Source of the DNA: Nitrospiria bacterium
GTDB taxonomy: Bacteria > Nitrospirota > UBA9217
Reading direction: 5' to 3'
Length of the DNA stretch: 37,480 bases
Assembly (NCBI GenBank): GCA_919901555.1
Contig: CAKKPG010000107.1
Coordinates: 14,600 to 52,079, forward strand
Shown here: piece after piece, positions 24,294 through 34,475 of the stretch
Position numbering within the stretch: position 1 is the stretch's first letter
How the letters are laid out: each line of letters starts with the position of its first letter
Made by a program: the position numbers and the translations under genes
The notes under the pieces: generated by a model
The model's input: only the letters and a program-made list of their open reading frames with translations
Told to the model about the DNA's origin: nothing
Database searches by the model: none

Positions 24294-24970
24294 GCGTATA
24301 GATTCTCATGAATTTTTGACTGGAAATATTCCCGGGGCGGGCCATCGAAGACCAGACTCCCCTGATGCAGCAAAATGACACGCGTTGCAAGGGTTTTAAT
24401 CTCTTCCGGGCGATGGGAGGTAAAAAGGATCGTTTTCCCTGAAGCATGAGTACTTTTCAGCAGTCTATAGATCTCTTTCGTCATCTCAAAATCCAGGCCT
24501 GAGGTTGGTTCATCAAAGAGAAGCACCGGCGGATCTGCTAAAAGAGAACGCCCGATGCTTACCCTTTGTTTTAACCCCTTTGATAAAACCTGTATTTTGT
24601 TATGACGATAAGGCAGTAAATTAAATTCTTCCAGCGTTTCTTCTATTCGCAATAAAGGGATTTGAAAAAGACGGGCGAATAGTTTGAAATTGTATTCAAC
24701 GGAAAAGAAATCAAAAAGATTGGGCGCTTCCGGGACAAAACCAACCTTCCTTACCAGGGCCGTCCTGTTTTTCAGATCGATTCCATCCACCGAAACTTCT
24801 CCGCTGTCAGGAAGGAGCCAACCGGCTAACATTTTCAGAAGAGTGGATTTGCCGGCCCCGTTGTGCCCGATAATGGCGATTAATTCCTTTTTTTCTACTT
24901 CAAAACTGGTTGGGAGAAGCCCTCTTTTTTCATTATAGACTTTTGTAAGATTATGAACCTCGATCAGCAT
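24290..24970 (-). CDS. ABC transporter ATP-binding protein
   Basis: 226 aa with Walker A GHNGAGKST (about 35-43), Q-loop region VGFVPEAPNLF, signature LSKGLKQRVSIG (a variant of LSGGQ common in ABC-2 ATPases), Walker B VLLFDEPTSGLD and switch His in TSHR. All catalytic elements look intact. It energises the permease encoded by the overlapping next gene. ATG 24970 has only a weak ribosome-binding site. Natural function (export of a lipid, peptide or ion) cannot be resolved. An IS256 fragment lies about 110 bases upstream. Confidence 0.94.
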   Translation of the reverse strand: MLIEVHNLTKVYNEKRGLLPTSFEVEKKELIAIIGHNGAGKSTLLKMLAGWLLPDSGEVSVDGIDLKNRTALVRKVGFVPEAPNLFDFFSVEYNFKLFARLFQIPLLRIEETLEEFNLLPYRHNKIQVLSKGLKQRVSIGRSLLADPPVLLFDEPTSGLDFEMTKEIYRLLKSTHASGKTILFTSHRPEEIKTLATRVILLHQGSLVFDGPPREYFQSKIHENLYA

Positions 24971-25084
24971 GATGTAGTACCATCTTTTTACTTAAGTCGG
25001 CATTCATAGATTGACTACCAGGACATTGTCATGAGTGGGGTGCGTGGGGCGGAGCCCCACACCTTTAACGCATCAACGGAGCGG

Positions 25085-25252
25085 AGACGATGGGGTAGAC
25101 TTCATCGAGCGGCCGATTCTGCCAACGTGTGATCACTCCCCGGTGACTGCATCAGTGACCTGGGAAACAAGTCTGGGGCACACCTCGATCCCATGGCTTT
25201 CCCGTAGATGCCCCCGGATGTCCCGAGTGGTCATCCCGCGTAGCTCATGTGC
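25085..25252 (-). pseudogene. IS256-family (Mutator) transposase fragment
   Basis: Minus-strand reading gives SYARG, MTTRDIRGHLRESHGIEV, CPRLVSQVTDAVTGE, then in another frame VITRWQNRPLDEVYPIV. This is the well-known internal segment of IS256-type transposases before their first catalytic Asp. At least one 1-base loss (near the GAGTGATC step) breaks the frame, and both ends of the gene are missing. A GTGGGGC/GCCCCAC hairpin lies beside it at about 25042-25060. With the 18-codon frame at 25272 and a repeat at 25368 it is the only content recognised in 24971-25445. Confidence 0.8.
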
Positions 25253-25271
25253 ACATGAATCGGTCTGAAAA

Positions 25272-25328
25272 TTATATTAGTTTTATTATTACTATCACTA
25301 AAATTATCACAACTAAGAGTGCAATCAT
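25272..25328 (-). CDS. Candidate 18-aa hydrophobic peptide
   Basis: AAGGAGG sits six bases before ATG 25328, and the 18-codon frame MIALLVVIILVIVIIKLI ends in TAA. The peptide would form a single membrane helix with one Lys near the end. Very short hydrophobic peptides of this kind include type I toxins and regulators of membrane complexes. No antisense RNA is evident, and no family is recognised. It may also be the relic of a larger membrane gene. Confidence 0.35.
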   Translation of the reverse strand: MIALLVVIILVIVIIKLI

Positions 25329-25367
25329 TTTTTCCTCCTTACCCAAGTATATGTTTGAAAAGACTAA

Positions 25368-25387
25368 ATTCCCGATTGCACGGGAAT
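25368..25387. repeat. ATTCCCG/CGGGAAT dispersed hairpin
   Basis: Perfect 7-bp inverted repeat with a 6-base loop followed by GAT, related to the elements at 3825 and 7775. It lies just beyond the stop codon of the sigma-54 activator at 25446. Confidence 0.55.
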
Positions 25388-25445
25388 GATGGAATACGCA
25401 GTATTTCGACTTTTTACGACTTCATCAATAATAATGACCTTTTTT

Positions 25446-27164
<1,719 letters not shown>

Positions 27165-27187
27165 ATCTCTTTTTGCAACTATGTTCG

Positions 27188-27523
27188 TCAGGTTTTACAA
27201 AGAACCGTTGATAAGAGCTCCATCCCCGCCGTTTGTGACACGGTGTTGAACTGCAACTGAGGAGGCTCGCTGAGGAGGTCCATCAAGGCGAGGAGCCTCC
27301 GATAATTGTCCGTACGAACGTGCTTCTCGAGATCGTCCCGTGTTTTCCACTCCTCCACGAGGGCAAAGGTGTTTTTGTTCTCAATGTCCTCATACAAACT
27401 GTAACTGATGCAACCCCGTTCAACCCGCGTGGGCTCGAGCGTTCCCCGGATCGTCTCCGCGAGATCATTACGCCTGTCCGGTCGCACAGTCATTTTCAGT
27501 GTTACGATTATCATGTCGGTCAC
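27188..27523 (-). CDS. ABM/YgiN-like monooxygenase-fold protein, paralogue
   Basis: 111 aa with the same fold pattern as 10083-10403: IIVTLKMTVRPDRRNDLAET, RGCISYSLYEDIENKNTFAL, VEEWKTRDDLEKHVRTDNYR and LQFNTVSQTAGMELL. The GTG at 27523 has AGGA four to five bases upstream; the ATG at 27514 is an alternative. It precedes the sigma-54 activator at 25446 by 23 bases. A candidate -24/-12 promoter (27691-27706) and paired palindromes (27794-27830) lie upstream, suggesting sigma-54 control of this gene pair. The substrate is unknown. Confidence 0.83.
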   Translation of the reverse strand: MTDMIIVTLKMTVRPDRRNDLAETIRGTLEPTRVERGCISYSLYEDIENKNTFALVEEWKTRDDLEKHVRTDNYRRLLALMDLLSEPPQLQFNTVSQTAGMELLSTVLCKT

Positions 27524-27690
27524 GGCTTCCTGATGCGGAAAATATTTGACCTGATCCGTTACGTTTTTCTTTTGTTAAGTTTTGGATAGCGGTCTGTTTT
27601 GGAACGGCCGGCAAAGGGGACGCTGCTCATGCTGTCCGTGTATTTATTGTCATGCGGACAGTGATGATTTGCATCCTTATGGCAACATAT

Positions 27691-27706
27691 AGCAATATTT
27701 GTACCC
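27691..27706 (-). promoter_or_regulatory. Candidate sigma-54 (-24/-12) promoter
   Basis: The minus strand reads GGGTACAAATATTGCT: GG and GC are separated by exactly ten bases, and the -12 half TTGCT is consensus, while the -24 half GGTAC deviates from GGCAC by one base. It lies about 110 bases downstream of the paired palindromes, a normal enhancer distance, and about 165 bases before the ABM gene. The 27524-27831 gap contains nothing else recognisable apart from a CTGTCCG/CGGACAG hairpin near 27632-27662. Confidence 0.4.
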
Positions 27707-27767
27707 GGGGGGGATGGGAACCGTATTGTATTGATAGTATTGAAATGTCTAAGAGCGGACTACAACG

Positions 27768-28826
27768 AAGGGATTATGACAGGAAAATTTCTGTTCCTGA
27801 TATTTCAGAAAATTCCTGACATGTCAGGAATTCATTTCTTCCTTTGAATGCCCAGCTTTTTCATCCTCGAGTGAAGCGTCTTCGGGTTGAGACCGAGGAT
27901 CTCTGCTGCTCCGCCTTTTCCGCTCACGCGCCAGCCCCTGGAGTTCAAGACATCGATGATATGCCGGCTCTCGATCTCTTCGAGCGTGCCGGAGCGCCCG
28001 TTTATTGCCTCAATCGACTTCGGTATCTCGATGCGGAGGACCGGGCCAATGGTCATAATCATCGCCCGCTCGATAACGTTGCGCAGCTCCCGTACATTTC
28101 CAGGCCACCCATAGTTCTGCAGGGTTTCGATGCCTTTCCGGGGTATGGATTCGATCCGTTTCCCCATTCTCGTACCGAGCTCCTGAATAAAGGACCACAC
28201 CAGCGGAAGGATGTCTTCCGTGCGCTCGCGCAGAGGCGGCACGAAGAGCGGAAAGATGTTGAGCCGGTAAAACAGGTCTTCACGGAACCTGCCATCGCGA
28301 ACATATTGGTTCAGATCGCGGTTCGTGGCGGTAATGAGCCGGACGTTTACCTTGATGGTTTTGGGGCTCCCGAGCCTCTCGAACTCACCGTCCTGGAGCA
28401 CCCGGAGCAGCTTGGCCTGCAGCTCCAGCGGCATCTCGCTGATCTCGTCGAGGAACAGAGTGCCGTTGTCAGCCAGTTCGAAGCGGCCCATCTGCCGGGC
28501 AAGGGCGCCGGTGAAGGCGCCCTTCTCGCGGCCGAAGAGCTCGCTCTCGATGAGGGTCGGGGGCAGTGCGGCGCAGTTTATTTTCACCAGGAGACGCCCC
28601 TTGCGCAAGCTCAGGTTATGGATCGCATTGGCCAGCAGCTCTTTCCCTGTGCCTGTCTCACCCTGGATCAGGACCGTGGAATCCGTACCGGCCACCTGCT
28701 CCACCTGTTTCAGCACGCTGCGAATCGCCTCGCTGTTGCCCACGATGTTCTCATGAGTGTGCAGCAGCTTGACCTCATCCAGGAGGTAGCGGTTCTCGGC
28801 TTGAAGCTGTTCCTCGAGCTTCTTAT
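27768..28826. repeat. Segmental duplication, copy 1 (AAA+/HTH half plus 3' flank)
   Basis: This stretch of about 1.06 kb recurs at 30462-31520 with a constant offset of 2694 bases, no indels seen and few substitutions in the coding part; the 3' non-coding flank has diverged more. It covers the AAA+ and HTH regions of two neighbouring sigma-54 activators. Confidence 0.9.
27794..27830. promoter_or_regulatory. Paired palindromic operator candidates beside the 868-aa activator gene
   Basis: Two related dyads, TTCCTGATATTTCAGAA (27794-27810) and the perfect palindrome TTCCTGACATGTCAGGAA (27813-27830), have centres about 20 bases (two helical turns) apart. The same pair recurs in weaker form at 30488-30523. 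Fis-type activators bind such dyads. Since the perfect dyad is followed on the minus strand by TTTT directly after a stop codon, a short terminator hairpin is an alternative reading. Confidence 0.45.
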
Positions 28827-30438
28827 GGGCCTCGAGAATTTGTTTTTCAAGCTTTTTGCGTTCAGTGACATCGCGAATATTACATTGTGCGAGCCTTGCC
28901 CTGTCGACCATATATATTTCCGTGTCGATATATTGCCCGGACTTGGTTTTTATTTGAACATCATCGTAATTAATAATGCCGCTCTTGTTCAAGTTTTGCA
29001 TTATCGTTGGAAAATCACTCATATCGAGCGATACACCGATATCCTGAAGGTTTTTCCCGATGCACTCCTCTTTGGGATATCCCAGCATTTTCTCGGCGGC
29101 CGGATTAACATGGGCTATATTTCCTTCGCGTTTTTCGAGAAGCACTATCCCGTCGCTCGCGGTCTCAAAAATACGCCTGTAGCGCTCTTCAGACTCTGTT
29201 AACAAGTCTTCCAGTCGCTTGCGCTCGGTAATGTCCTCAATGGCCAGGAGGATGATCCGCTCCTTGCCTCTCCCTCGTTCAATTTGCCGGGCATTCAAAA
29301 GCATTATGCGCCTGCCGATGCCGGCAAAATAGTGTTCAACCTCATAGTTATCAAAGGTTGTCTTTTGGGGAAGGATGGTTTCCAGCAGTTCACGCAGCTT
29401 GGGGATATCCCACTGTTTATTGCCCAGGTCATAAATAAGATGCCCCACGGTCTCTTCAGGTTTTACCTTGAAGAATTCATAGAAGGAACGACTGACGGTG
29501 ACCACCCTGAGGTCTTGATCCAAGGAAATCAAGGGTTCGCGCACAGTGTTGATGACGCTCTCGGCAAATTCACTGGCTTCATCTGCGGCTTTTTTAATGA
29601 TCACCAGTTCTTTTCGGGTCTTTTCCAGGCCGGCCTCTATCTCCTTACGCTCGGTGATGTCCTCAATGGCCAGAAGGATGATCCGCTCTTTTCCCAACAC
29701 TCTTTGAATTTGCCGGGCATTTAAAAGCATTATGCGCCTGCCAATGGTAGAAAACTCGTGTTCAACCTCATAGTTATCAAAGGTCGTCTTTTGGGGAAGG
29801 ATGGTTTCCAGCAGTTCACGCAGCTTGGGGATATCCCACTGTTTATTGCCCAGGTCATAGATAAGCTGCCCAACGGTCTCTTTGGGGGTTACCTTAAAGA
29901 CTTCATAGAAGGAACGGCTGGCGGTGACTACCCTTAAATCCTGATCCAGCGCGATTAAGGGTTCACGCACGGTGTTGATGATGCTCTCGGCGTACTCACG
30001 GGCTTCATCTTCGGATATTTTAGTTACTGCCAGTTCTTTACGGGCTTTTTCCAGCCCATTTTCTATCTCCCTACGCTCGGTGATGTCCTCAATGGCCAGG
30101 AGGATTATCGGCAGGTCGTTTTTCTTTTCTCTGATTTTGCAGGCGTTAAGGAGCATGGTTTTCCGTCCGATGCTCTCAAAATTATGTTCAATTTCATAAT
30201 CATCAACGGTTTCGTTCTTCGGAAGAATATCCTCAAGCAGCACGCGAAGTTCCGGGATGTTCCATTGTCCGTTTCCAAGATCGTATAAAAGAGAGCCGAT
30301 AGTATTTACGGTATCTGCTTTGAAAATATTTAAGAAACTACGATTTGCCGACAGAACTCTCATGTTTTCATCCAGTATGAGAATGCCTTCACGAACCGTG
30401 TTAAAAATATTCTTGAAATAGTCTTCCTGGATTAACAT
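27832..30438 (-). CDS. Four-PAS sigma-54-dependent transcriptional activator
   Basis: 868 aa: three near-identical PAS units (about 8-122, 150-264, 292-404) of the IYDLGNxQWDIPxLRxLLE subtype, then a distinct PAS (about 417-527, [20 protein letters not shown]), AAA+ (about 562-800) and Fis-type HTH (about 820-866). Walker A GETGTGKE is at 593-600, GAFTG at 640-644, Walker B LFLDEI at 661-666. The recognition helix is [12 protein letters not shown]. All elements for sigma-54 activation are present, with no receiver. The AAA+/HTH half is nearly identical to that of the gene at 30526. The PAS subtype is shared with the histidine kinase at 1208. ATG 30438 follows GGGGAG. Confidence 0.93.
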   Translation of the reverse strand: MLIQEDYFKNIFNTVREGILILDENMRVLSANRSFLNIFKADTVNTIGSLLYDLGNGQWNIPELRVLLEDILPKNETVDDYEIEHNFESIGRKTMLLNACKIREKKNDLPIILLAIEDITERREIENGLEKARKELAVTKISEDEAREYAESIINTVREPLIALDQDLRVVTASRSFYEVFKVTPKETVGQLIYDLGNKQWDIPKLRELLETILPQKTTFDNYEVEHEFSTIGRRIMLLNARQIQRVLGKERIILLAIEDITERKEIEAGLEKTRKELVIIKKAADEASEFAESVINTVREPLISLDQDLRVVTVSRSFYEFFKVKPEETVGHLIYDLGNKQWDIPKLRELLETILPQKTTFDNYEVEHYFAGIGRRIMLLNARQIERGRGKERIILLAIEDITERKRLEDLLTESEERYRRIFETASDGIVLLEKREGNIAHVNPAAEKMLGYPKEECIGKNLQDIGVSLDMSDFPTIMQNLNKSGIINYDDVQIKTKSGQYIDTEIYMVDRARLAQCNIRDVTERKKLEKQILEAHKKLEEQLQAENRYLLDEVKLLHTHENIVGNSEAIRSVLKQVEQVAGTDSTVLIQGETGTGKELLANAIHNLSLRKGRLLVKINCAALPPTLIESELFGREKGAFTGALARQMGRFELADNGTLFLDEISEMPLELQAKLLRVLQDGEFERLGSPKTIKVNVRLITATNRDLNQYVRDGRFREDLFYRLNIFPLFVPPLRERTEDILPLVWSFIQELGTRMGKRIESIPRKGIETLQNYGWPGNVRELRNVIERAMIMTIGPVLRIEIPKSIEAINGRSGTLEEIESRHIIDVLNSRGWRVSGKGGAAEILGLNPKTLHSRMKKLGIQRKK

Positions 30439-30461
30439 CTAATCTCCCCTGTTCCCAATCT

Positions 30462-31520
30462 AAGGAATTATGATGGGAAAATGTCTATTCCTGATATTTC
30501 GGAATTATCCTGACATGTCGGGAATTCATTTCTTCCTTTGAATGCCCAGCTTTTTCATCCTCGACTCAAGCGTCTTCGGAATGAGACCGAGGATCTCCGC
30601 TGCTCCGCCTTTTCCGCTCACGCGCCAGCCCGTGGAGTTCAAGACATCGATGATATGCCGGCTCTCGATCTCCTCGAGTGTTCCGGGGTGCCCGTTTTTT
30701 GCCTCAATTGACTTCGGTATCTCGATGCGGAGAACCGGGCCAATGGTCATGATCATCGCCCGCTCGATAACGTTGCGCAGCTCCCGTACATTTCCAGGCC
30801 ACCCATAGTTCTGCAGGGTTTCGATGCCTTTCCGGGGTATGGATTCGATCCGTTTCCCCATTCTCGTACCGAGCTCCTGAATAAAGGACCACACCAGCGG
30901 AAGGATGTCTTCCGTGCGCTCGCGCAGAGGCGGCACGAAGAGCGGAAAGATGTTGAGCCGGTAAAACAGGTCTTCACGGAACCTGCCATCGCGAACATAT
31001 TGGTTCAGATCGCGGTTCGTGGCGGTAATGAGCCGGACGTTTACCTTGATGGTTTTGGGGCTCCCGAGCCTCTCGAACTCACCGTCCTGGAGCACCCGGA
31101 GCAGCTTGGCCTGCAGCTCCAGCGGCATCTCGCTGATCTCGTCGAGGAACAGAGTGCCGTTGTCAGCCAGTTCGAAGCGGCCCATCTGCCGGGCAAGGGC
31201 GCCGGTGAAGGCGCCCTTCTCGCGGCCGAAGAGCTCGCTCTCGATGAGGGTCGGGGGCAGTGCGGCGCAGTTTATTTTCACCAGGAGACGCCCCTTGCGC
31301 AAGCTCAGGTTATGGATCGCATTGGCCAGCAGCTCTTTCCCTGTGCCTGTCTCACCCTGGATCAGGACCGTGGAATCCGTACCGGCCACCTGCTCCACCT
31401 GTTTCAGCACGCTCCGAATCGCCTTGCTGTTGATCACGATGTTCTCATGAGTGTGCGACAGCTTGACCTCTTCCAGGAGGTAGCGGTTCTCGGCTTGAAG
31501 CTGTTCCTCGAGCTTCTTGA
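30462..31520. repeat. Segmental duplication, copy 2
   Basis: Partner of 27768-28826. The match ends abruptly at the coiled-coil linker ([12 protein letters not shown] region), beyond which the two genes have unrelated PAS parts. The near-identity suggests a recent duplication or ongoing gene conversion. Confidence 0.9.
30488..30523. promoter_or_regulatory. Paired palindromic operator candidates between the two activator genes
   Basis: TTCCTGATATTTCGGAA (30488-30504) and TCCTGACATGTCGGGA (30508-30523) reproduce the pair at 27794-27830 with a few changes that weaken the second dyad. They lie 50 to 85 bases before the start codon at 30438 and directly after the stop codon at 30526, so they could serve autoregulation. 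Confidence 0.4.
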
Positions 31521-32172
31521 TCTCAACAAAGGCGTTGCGAAGCGTTTCCTCTGTCTCTTTTTGGGCGGCCACGTCCGTTATGACGATACCGATCCCGCGG
31601 ACCTCATCCAGAGGCAATCTGCGCCCGGACAGAAGCACAGGCAGCAAGGCCCCTTTTTCCTTTTTCAGGGAAAGTTCCGCCTTTCCACTGCCCTGCAGAC
31701 TTTGTTTGATAAATTGGTCGAACGCGGGCAGAAATTCCGGCGGCACGTACCGTTGCAAGGCAGAGCCTATGACCTTTTCAAGAGATATTTCCAGCAGGGA
31801 AGCAAGCGAGTTGTTGCAATAATGAATGACGCCGTCTGCGTTCAGCGTGGCCGCGCCTTCGTTCATTTCTTCCACAAGCACACGGTAGGCATGGTCAACT
31901 CCCTTCAGAGTGAAGACCTGGTCTCCGCCGGGCTGTGAAACAAGCAGCGCATCAACCTCTCCGCCCCTGATGGCGCGCAGCGTTTCCTCGGCTTCTGCAA
32001 GCCGCGCGCGAAGTTCTTCTATTTCAGCACGAAGACCGTGGGATGATTTTCGCCTGCTTTTCGGTTCGTCGTAAGTTTTCGTTTTTACCGTGCCCTGCAC
32101 GGACTTCCCGTTCGGCGTCTTCGGATGCCGGCTTTTCAATTTTGGCTTTGAAGTGTCTGATTTATTGTTCAT
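30526..32172 (-). CDS. PAS-containing sigma-54-dependent activator, second paralogue
   Basis: 548 aa: a basic, low-complexity N-terminus (1-45), a coiled coil (47-70), one PAS (about 95-205, [20 protein letters not shown]), AAA+ (about 242-480) and Fis-type HTH (about 500-546). Walker A GETGTGKE (273-280) and GAFTG (320-324) are intact. The recognition helix reads [12 protein letters not shown] where the sister proteins have LGLNP, the most notable change in an otherwise almost unchanged C-terminal half. ATG 32172 lacks a clear ribosome-binding site. It lies about 190 bases downstream of kaiB, separated by a palindrome, so it is probably not strictly in the kai operon. Confidence 0.92.
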   Translation of the reverse strand: MNNKSDTSKPKLKSRHPKTPNGKSVQGTVKTKTYDEPKSRRKSSHGLRAEIEELRARLAEAEETLRAIRGGEVDALLVSQPGGDQVFTLKGVDHAYRVLVEEMNEGAATLNADGVIHYCNNSLASLLEISLEKVIGSALQRYVPPEFLPAFDQFIKQSLQGSGKAELSLKKEKGALLPVLLSGRRLPLDEVRGIGIVITDVAAQKETEETLRNAFVEIKKLEEQLQAENRYLLEEVKLSHTHENIVINSKAIRSVLKQVEQVAGTDSTVLIQGETGTGKELLANAIHNLSLRKGRLLVKINCAALPPTLIESELFGREKGAFTGALARQMGRFELADNGTLFLDEISEMPLELQAKLLRVLQDGEFERLGSPKTIKVNVRLITATNRDLNQYVRDGRFREDLFYRLNIFPLFVPPLRERTEDILPLVWSFIQELGTRMGKRIESIPRKGIETLQNYGWPGNVRELRNVIERAMIMTIGPVLRIEIPKSIEAKNGHPGTLEEIESRHIIDVLNSTGWRVSGKGGAAEILGLIPKTLESRMKKLGIQRKK

Positions 32173-32249
32173 CGGGAATGACGGTTACCTATCCAAAGTG
32201 TACGAGAAATTACGTGACAATTCCTTAACCTGGACAAGCCGGAAAACTG

Positions 32250-32363
32250 TTTAGCCACAAAAGTCACAGAAGGCACAGAAGAAAGCGAAAACCAGAACAG
32301 ATTATTAAAAGCTTTCAAGCTCTCCTTTGTGCCTTATGTGCCTTCTGTGGCAAAATTTCTAAA
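32250..32363. repeat. Long palindrome downstream of kaiB
   Basis: Arms of TTTAGCCACAAAAGTCACAG text at 32250-32286 and its inverted counterpart at 32325-32363 surround an AT-rich centre. The right arm overlaps the kaiB stop codon. It belongs to the same architectural class as 345-423 and 2859-2964 and may end the kai transcript. Confidence 0.7.
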
Positions 32364-32730
32364 CGCTCTTTGATGAAGTTTTTGTTTTTCCCGGCCTCAG
32401 ATCCAGGCCCAGGAGGATCTTTTCGGTACTGGTCATATCGCCGATGAATCTCCGCAGGGGGAGAGGTAGTTTTTTGATGAGCGTCGGCGCGGCGATGATC
32501 TGCTCCCCTTCTGCGAGCGTGGGCCGCTGGTAAATATCGATGACCTCAAGGTCGTAACGGCCGTTCAAGTATTCCTCGCATAGTTTCTTTATGTTCGTAA
32601 TTGCACGGAGAGAACGGGGGGTCATACCGGTCACGTAAAGGCGAAGAATATATTTCTTGCCTGCCGCGGCCTTGATTCTCTTTTCGAACCCCTTTGATCT
32701 TACACTCTTTGTTGTATCGGTTTTTTTCAT
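32359..32730 (-). CDS. kaiB: KaiB-family protein
   Basis: 123 aa with a basic N-terminal extension (1-25) and a KaiB thioredoxin-like domain (about 26-112): KKYILRLYVTGMTPRSLRAI, GRYDLEVIDIYQRPTLAEGE, IIAAPTLIKKLPLPLRRFIG and a TSTEKILLGLDL end. In cyanobacteria KaiB switches fold and binds phosphorylated KaiC; in other bacteria the pair acts in stress or timing responses that need not be rhythmic. Its ATG overlaps the kaiC stop by four bases. No kaiA is seen. Confidence 0.92.
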   Translation of the reverse strand: MKKTDTTKSVRSKGFEKRIKAAAGKKYILRLYVTGMTPRSLRAITNIKKLCEEYLNGRYDLEVIDIYQRPTLAEGEQIIAAPTLIKKLPLPLRRFIGDMTSTEKILLGLDLRPGKTKTSSKSV

Positions 32731-34475
32731 TTGGCGGGTCTCCCGCTCCCGGACTTGTTTGCCTTCACTCCGGCGCCATGCTCACGCCTTAGGAACATTT
32801 TTTCGTGGTCTTCCTTGACAACCTGTTTTTTCAACTTCAACTCGCCGAGATTGACGTTTAGTTCTTCCTCTTCCGCTTCGTATTGCGACTGTAAAGCCGC
32901 GACCTGCGCTTCCATTGCTTGTCGTTTACGGTCCAGCTCTCGTTTCTTGCGTTCGATCTCTTCACTGCGCAGGGTTTCTTCCGCCCGTTCCTTTGTCTCC
33001 TGTGCGGCCCGGGCGGATCCGGTCAGCACATTTTCTCCGCCCACATACACGTCGATGAGATCGATGCCTTTGTCGGTCAACAGGAACTCGCGGATCTGGT
33101 TCGAATGCTCCATGCCTCGGGATTTCAAGACATACAGGCCGCGGTTGCGCTCGCCGCCCAGCTCGATATCGCGCAGGGATATCCAGGTGTCCATAAGAGA
33201 TGAAACGGCGAGGTCCGTCTGTTCAAGCGTGTGCTGATGGGAAAGGTTCGTAAAGAATGCGGTGATCTTGTTCAATTTCAGATAATCGATCAAACGGGTC
33301 AGCATGGCCTTTACTTCGTTGGCGCCGGCAACGGCCATAAGGTTCGTTATGGGGTCGAAGAGTACGGCTTGCGGCTTAACAGTCTCGATGAGGCGATGAA
33401 TCCTGGCGAGGTGCATCTCGAGCCCGTACATCGTCGGCCGGGCCGCGTGGAACGTGAGGCGTCCCTGCCTTGTCCACTGCTCGAGCTCGATGCCGATGGA
33501 GCGCATGTTGCGGATGATCTGGTTTTCCGATTCCTCAAAGGCAAGATAAAGGCAGCGCTCCCTTCTCCTGCAAACGGAATCGGCAAAATGGGCGGTCATG
33601 CTTGTCTTTCCCGTCCCCGCCGTGCCCGAGACCAGAATACTGCTGCCCCGAAAGAAGCCTTTTCCTCCCAGCATCGCATCGAGGCGCGGGATGCCCGAGG
33701 AAATTCTCTCAATGCTTGCCGCGTGGCGAAGCGCAACGGACGTGATCGGGAGCACCGAGATGCCGGTATCGTCGATGAGAAAGGGATATTCGTTCGTCCC
33801 GTGGCTCGAGCCGCGGTATTTGACGATGCGCAGGCGACGGGTGGCGACCAGGTTCGTAACGAGGTGATCGAGGGCTATGACGCAATCCGAGACATATTCC
33901 TCGAGGCCGTGCCGCGTCAGGTTGCCGTCGCCCTTTTCAGCGGTGATGACCGCGGTGAGGCCCTTTGCTTTGAGCCAGCGGAACAGCCTGCGCAGCTCGG
34001 CGCGGAGGATGCCCTCGTTCGGCAGCGCGCTGAAAAGCGTCTCGATCGTATCGAGCACGATCCGCTTTGCCCCGATCGAATCGATAAGGCTCTGGAGCCT
34101 GACGAACAGCCCTTCGAGGTCGTATTCTCCGGTCACCTCGATCTCGGAACGTTCGATGTAGACGTGATCGAGAATGAGCTTTTTGCGCGCAACCAGCTCG
34201 TTCAGATCATACCCGAGGGAGGAGAAGTTCTTCGTAAGTTCCCGCGAGTTTTCCTCGAAGGACACGAATATCCCGGGTTCGTTATACTGCCTCGCCCCCT
34301 GCACCAGAAATTCCATGCCGAAGAGCGTCTTGCCGCATCCTGCACCGCCCGCAACCAGCGTCGGCCTTCCCTTCGGCAGTCCGCCGCCCGTAACCTCATC
34401 GAGCCCTTGGATCCCGGTGGGACTTTTCGACAACTGCGATCTCTGATGCCCTCGTTTTATCGTTTTGTCCGTCAA
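32727..34475 (-). CDS. kaiC: KaiC-family double-ATPase with C-terminal coiled coil
   Basis: 582 aa with two RecA-like domains. CI (about 15-245) has Walker A GGAGCGKT (43-50) and catalytic Glu pair E74/E75. CII (about 255-480) has GTAGTGKT (284-291) and E314/E315. The S431/T432 phosphosites of cyanobacterial KaiC align with S425/S426, so both remain phosphorylatable as Ser-Ser. From about 490 a highly charged coiled coil extends to 565, in place of the short KaiA-binding tail; no KaiA site is evident. The TTG start at 34475 has GAGGAGG five bases upstream. It is coupled to kaiB. Partner and output are unknown, though a PAS activator lies next downstream. Confidence 0.94.
   Translation of the reverse strand: MTDKTIKRGHQRSQLSKSPTGIQGLDEVTGGGLPKGRPTLVAGGAGCGKTLFGMEFLVQGARQYNEPGIFVSFEENSRELTKNFSSLGYDLNELVARKKLILDHVYIERSEIEVTGEYDLEGLFVRLQSLIDSIGAKRIVLDTIETLFSALPNEGILRAELRRLFRWLKAKGLTAVITAEKGDGNLTRHGLEEYVSDCVIALDHLVTNLVATRRLRIVKYRGSSHGTNEYPFLIDDTGISVLPITSVALRHAASIERISSGIPRLDAMLGGKGFFRGSSILVSGTAGTGKTSMTAHFADSVCRRRERCLYLAFEESENQIIRNMRSIGIELEQWTRQGRLTFHAARPTMYGLEMHLARIHRLIETVKPQAVLFDPITNLMAVAGANEVKAMLTRLIDYLKLNKITAFFTNLSHQHTLEQTDLAVSSLMDTWISLRDIELGGERNRGLYVLKSRGMEHSNQIREFLLTDKGIDLIDVYVGGENVLTGSARAAQETKERAEETLRSEEIERKKRELDRKRQAMEAQVAALQSQYEAEEEELNVNLGELKLKKQVVKEDHEKMFLRREHGAGVKANKSGSGRPAK

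Noticed and set aside
25037-25062. GTGGGGC/GCCCCAC hairpin as a terminator
   Set aside because: No T-run on either strand; more likely part of mobile-element debris.
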